Positions 62,486 through 64,000 of a stretch of 64,000 nucleotides of DNA are shown here, piece after piece; within the stretch, counting starts at the first letter, position 1, and every line of letters begins with the position of its first letter. Both the position numbers and the translations under genes were made by a program. Origin of the DNA: Acidobacteriota bacterium (GTDB lineage: Bacteria; Acidobacteriota; Thermoanaerobaculia; Multivoradales; Multivoraceae); NCBI GenBank assembly GCA_011525365.1, contig WTGQ01000003.1, positions 124,001 through 188,000 on the forward strand, in the 5' to 3' direction. The notes beneath the pieces are model-generated. The model made no database searches. It was given only the letters and a program-made list of their open reading frames with translations, and had not been told where the DNA came from.

Positions 62486-63553
62486 CTAACCCCGCAGCCG
62501 CGGGAGGACGTCTTCGGTGAACCGCCCCGCGGCCTCCCGGCCTGGAGCGCTCGGCGCCAGGAAGTTCGGCCCGGCAACCGCGAACTTCCCGATCCCGAGG
62601 TCGAGCAGCGCCTCGAGCCTGGCCGCGCAGTGCTCCGGGCCCCCGATGATCGCGTAGCCGTCGATGAACTCGTCCGTGAGCGCGGTCGTCTGCTGCCCGC
62701 CCTCCCGGCCGTGGGCGGTCATGTCGTAGCGGTCGTGGATGTTGCGGAACACCTCCGTTTGCCGCTCGTCGGCAGGGCCGGAGATCTCGCCGTACATGAC
62801 GGAGAAGCGGGCGAACAGGCCGGTGGAGGCGCGGCCGAGCTCGCGGCCGACTTCCGGATCGTCGCAACAGACGACGTTCACGTAGGCGCCGAACTTGAGC
62901 GCGGCCGGATCGCGGCCGGCCTCGGCGGCGGCGCTACGGGCTGTCTCGATTCCCCAGGCGACGCGTTTCGGATCGGCGCCGACGGCGAGCATGACCCGGT
63001 CGGCCTGACGGGCGGCGATCCCGATCACCTTGGGCCCGGTGGCCGCGACCTCGACCGGGACCTTCGGACCGTCGCCGATCCAGCGGATGCTGCTCGCGGA
63101 GGGCCCGTGGGCAAGCCCGAGCTTCTCCGCGAGCGGTGCCGCTTCGTCCGGGATGCCCGTGTCCTCGAAGTCCACCTCGTCGCCGCGGAGATACGTCTGC
63201 AGAACGACGAGGTAGTCCTCGAACCAGCCGAGACGGGCCGGCGCCCGGCCCAGGTGCGCCAGCGCGCTGTCGCCGCGTCCGATCCCCAGCACCATGCGGC
63301 CTCGCGACACGCGCTGGACCGAGAGCGCCGAAGAAGCCGTCGTCGCCGGGTGGCGGGTGACCGGATTCGTCACCGACGTCGCCACCCTCAGCGTCTCTGT
63401 CGCGGTGGCGCCCAGTGCGAGGCAGACGTAGGGATCGCCGGAGAGGTTCTGCGAATCGACGACGTTCATGCCGTCCCAGCCCCTGGCCTCCGCCTGGCGG
63501 GCGAACTCGGCACTCCGGGTCGGCGCGGCGACGGTTGCGGTCCAGAACTCCAT
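62486..63553 (-). CDS. LLM-class oxidoreductase, second
   Basis: 355 residues from the ATG MEFWTATVAAPTRSAEFARQ. Luciferase-like features are GWDGMNVVDSQNLSGDPYVCLALGA, TSVTNPVTRHPATTASSALSVQRVSRGRMVLGIGRGDS and VEVAATGPKVIGIAARQADRVMLAVG, the last resembling F420-dependent methylene-tetrahydromethanopterin-reductase relatives. GGAAGGAAG precedes the ATG. Divergent from the PQQ-type gene and co-directional with the SDR. Confidence 0.87.
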   Translation of the reverse strand: MEFWTATVAAPTRSAEFARQAEARGWDGMNVVDSQNLSGDPYVCLALGATATETLRVATSVTNPVTRHPATTASSALSVQRVSRGRMVLGIGRGDSALAHLGRAPARLGWFEDYLVVLQTYLRGDEVDFEDTGIPDEAAPLAEKLGLAHGPSASSIRWIGDGPKVPVEVAATGPKVIGIAARQADRVMLAVGADPKRVAWGIETARSAAAEAGRDPAALKFGAYVNVVCCDDPEVGRELGRASTGLFARFSVMYGEISGPADERQTEVFRNIHDRYDMTAHGREGGQQTTALTDEFIDGYAIIGGPEHCAARLEALLDLGIGKFAVAGPNFLAPSAPGREAAGRFTEDVLPRLRG

Positions 63554-63618
63554 GGGGCGTCTTCCTTCCTGCTCAGTCCCTTGAGCGCGCACGAGCGAGT
63601 ACGATCCGGCTTCGCGCG

Positions 63619-63645
63619 GCCGGCCAGTATAATGCTGGCCGGCCA
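63619..63645. promoter_or_regulatory. Divergent promoter inside a palindrome
   Basis: GGCCGGCCAG (63619-63628) and CTGGCCGGCC (63636-63645) are perfect arms around TATAATG. The loop gives plus TATAAT (63629-63634) for the PQQ-type gene, and TATACT (63632-63627) on minus for the LLM gene. A dimeric repressor here could control both. Confidence 0.6.
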
Positions 63646-63668
63646 GCCAGTAAATCTGAGGAGCGGTC

Positions 63669-64000
63669 ATGGCGCATATGTTCAGCGGGGGTACACAGGT
63701 GTTGGCTGCGGCCGTGTTCGCCGCCGGAGTCGCAAGCGCCGCGCACGCCGACGACTGGCTGCAGTGGCGCGGCCCGGACCGGGCCGGGATCTCGACCGAA
63801 ACCGGCCTGCTCGACGAGTGGCCGCCGGAGGGTCCCGCCGTCAACTGGCAGATCGAGACGCTGGGTCACGGCTATGGGACGGTCGTCGTCGAGGGCGACG
63901 CAATCTACGTCCAGGGCACCCGGGACGGCCTGAGCGCGGTCTTCCGCCTGCGCGCAAGCGACGGTGGCGAAGTGTGGATACGGACGCTGGGCCCCCTCTA
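63669..64000 (+). CDS. Secreted PQQ-like beta-propeller protein (partial, runs off the window)
   Basis: The first 110 codons are visible. A signal peptide (about 1-26, ending SAAHA) is followed by DDWLQWRGPDRAGISTETGLLDEWPPEGP, the usual entry of PQQ-binding-like beta-propeller proteins, and repeat blades VVVEGDAIYVQG and FRLRASDGGEVWIR. Whether it binds PQQ or is only structural cannot be judged from the fragment. GAGGAG precedes the ATG. Confidence 0.85.
   Translation, partial: MAHMFSGGTQVLAAAVFAAGVASAAHADDWLQWRGPDRAGISTETGLLDEWPPEGPAVNWQIETLGHGYGTVVVEGDAIYVQGTRDGLSAVFRLRASDGGEVWIRTLGPL

Overview
The window is GC-rich bacterial chromosome around the replication origin. It runs gyrA-gyrB-dnaN-dnaA on the minus strand, then mutY, dnaX, the rpmH-rnpA-yidD-yidC-jag block and rsmG-parA-parB with two perfect parS sites. 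A Gram-negative envelope is implied by a TonB-dependent receptor, a long YidC with a periplasmic domain, a lipoprotein acylase and a periplasmic cyclophilin. Bacillithiol genes (bshC-bshA), a DUF971 protein, a class 1B PyrD/PyrK pair and two LLM-class flavin oxidoreductases are also present. Together these suggest an uncultured Acidobacteriota-like organism. That assignment is inference; no rRNA gene is present to confirm it.

Layout. 1-8050: gyrase, sliding clamp and DnaA, with origin-like DNA on both sides of dnaA (an AT-rich palindrome and three 20-bp repeats between dnaA and dnaN; a DnaA-box palindrome upstream). 8051-14344: mutY and two aminotransferases on plus; recR-ybaB-dnaX on minus. 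14367-21816: SRP RNA, tadA, two tRNA-Ser genes, the ribosomal protein L34/RNase P/membrane insertase operon, a long inverted repeat, parS/rsmG/parAB and a bactofilin. 21854-29949: a membrane phosphodiesterase-like protein, pyrK-pyrD-pyrF, two signal peptidases, a ComEA-like protein, a pseudopilin and mtnA. 29964-41042: a DUF885 peptidase-like protein, DUF2332, a TonB receptor, tmRNA, a TPR protein, a penicillin-acylase-family lipoprotein, a Phd/VapC-like toxin-antitoxin pair and dusB. 41110-52873: bacillithiol synthesis, a second yidD, mobA, a cyclophilin, tRNA-Leu, secG, tpiA-pgk, tsaD, thiG, a deoxynucleoside kinase, a degenerate NYN-like protein and tRNA-Arg(ACG). 52895-64000: an accessory catabolic region with a GST, a TetR regulator, two acyl-CoA dehydrogenases translationally coupled to a solute-binding lipoprotein and an APH-fold kinase, two LLM oxidoreductases, an SDR, ParDE, and the start of a PQQ-type beta-propeller protein.

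A recurring signal is a TANNNT -10-like hexamer 6-9 bases (usually 7) before start codons that lack a Shine-Dalgarno sequence. It occurs at gyrB, tadA, the phosphodiesterase, pyrK, lepB, mtnA, the TPR gene, dusB, bshC, tsaD and the deoxynucleoside kinase. This implies widespread leaderless transcription and was used to choose several starts. A family of short extragenic palindromes is spread through the window. The most system-like locus is 53779-59799, which may encode kinase-dependent acyl-CoA catabolism.
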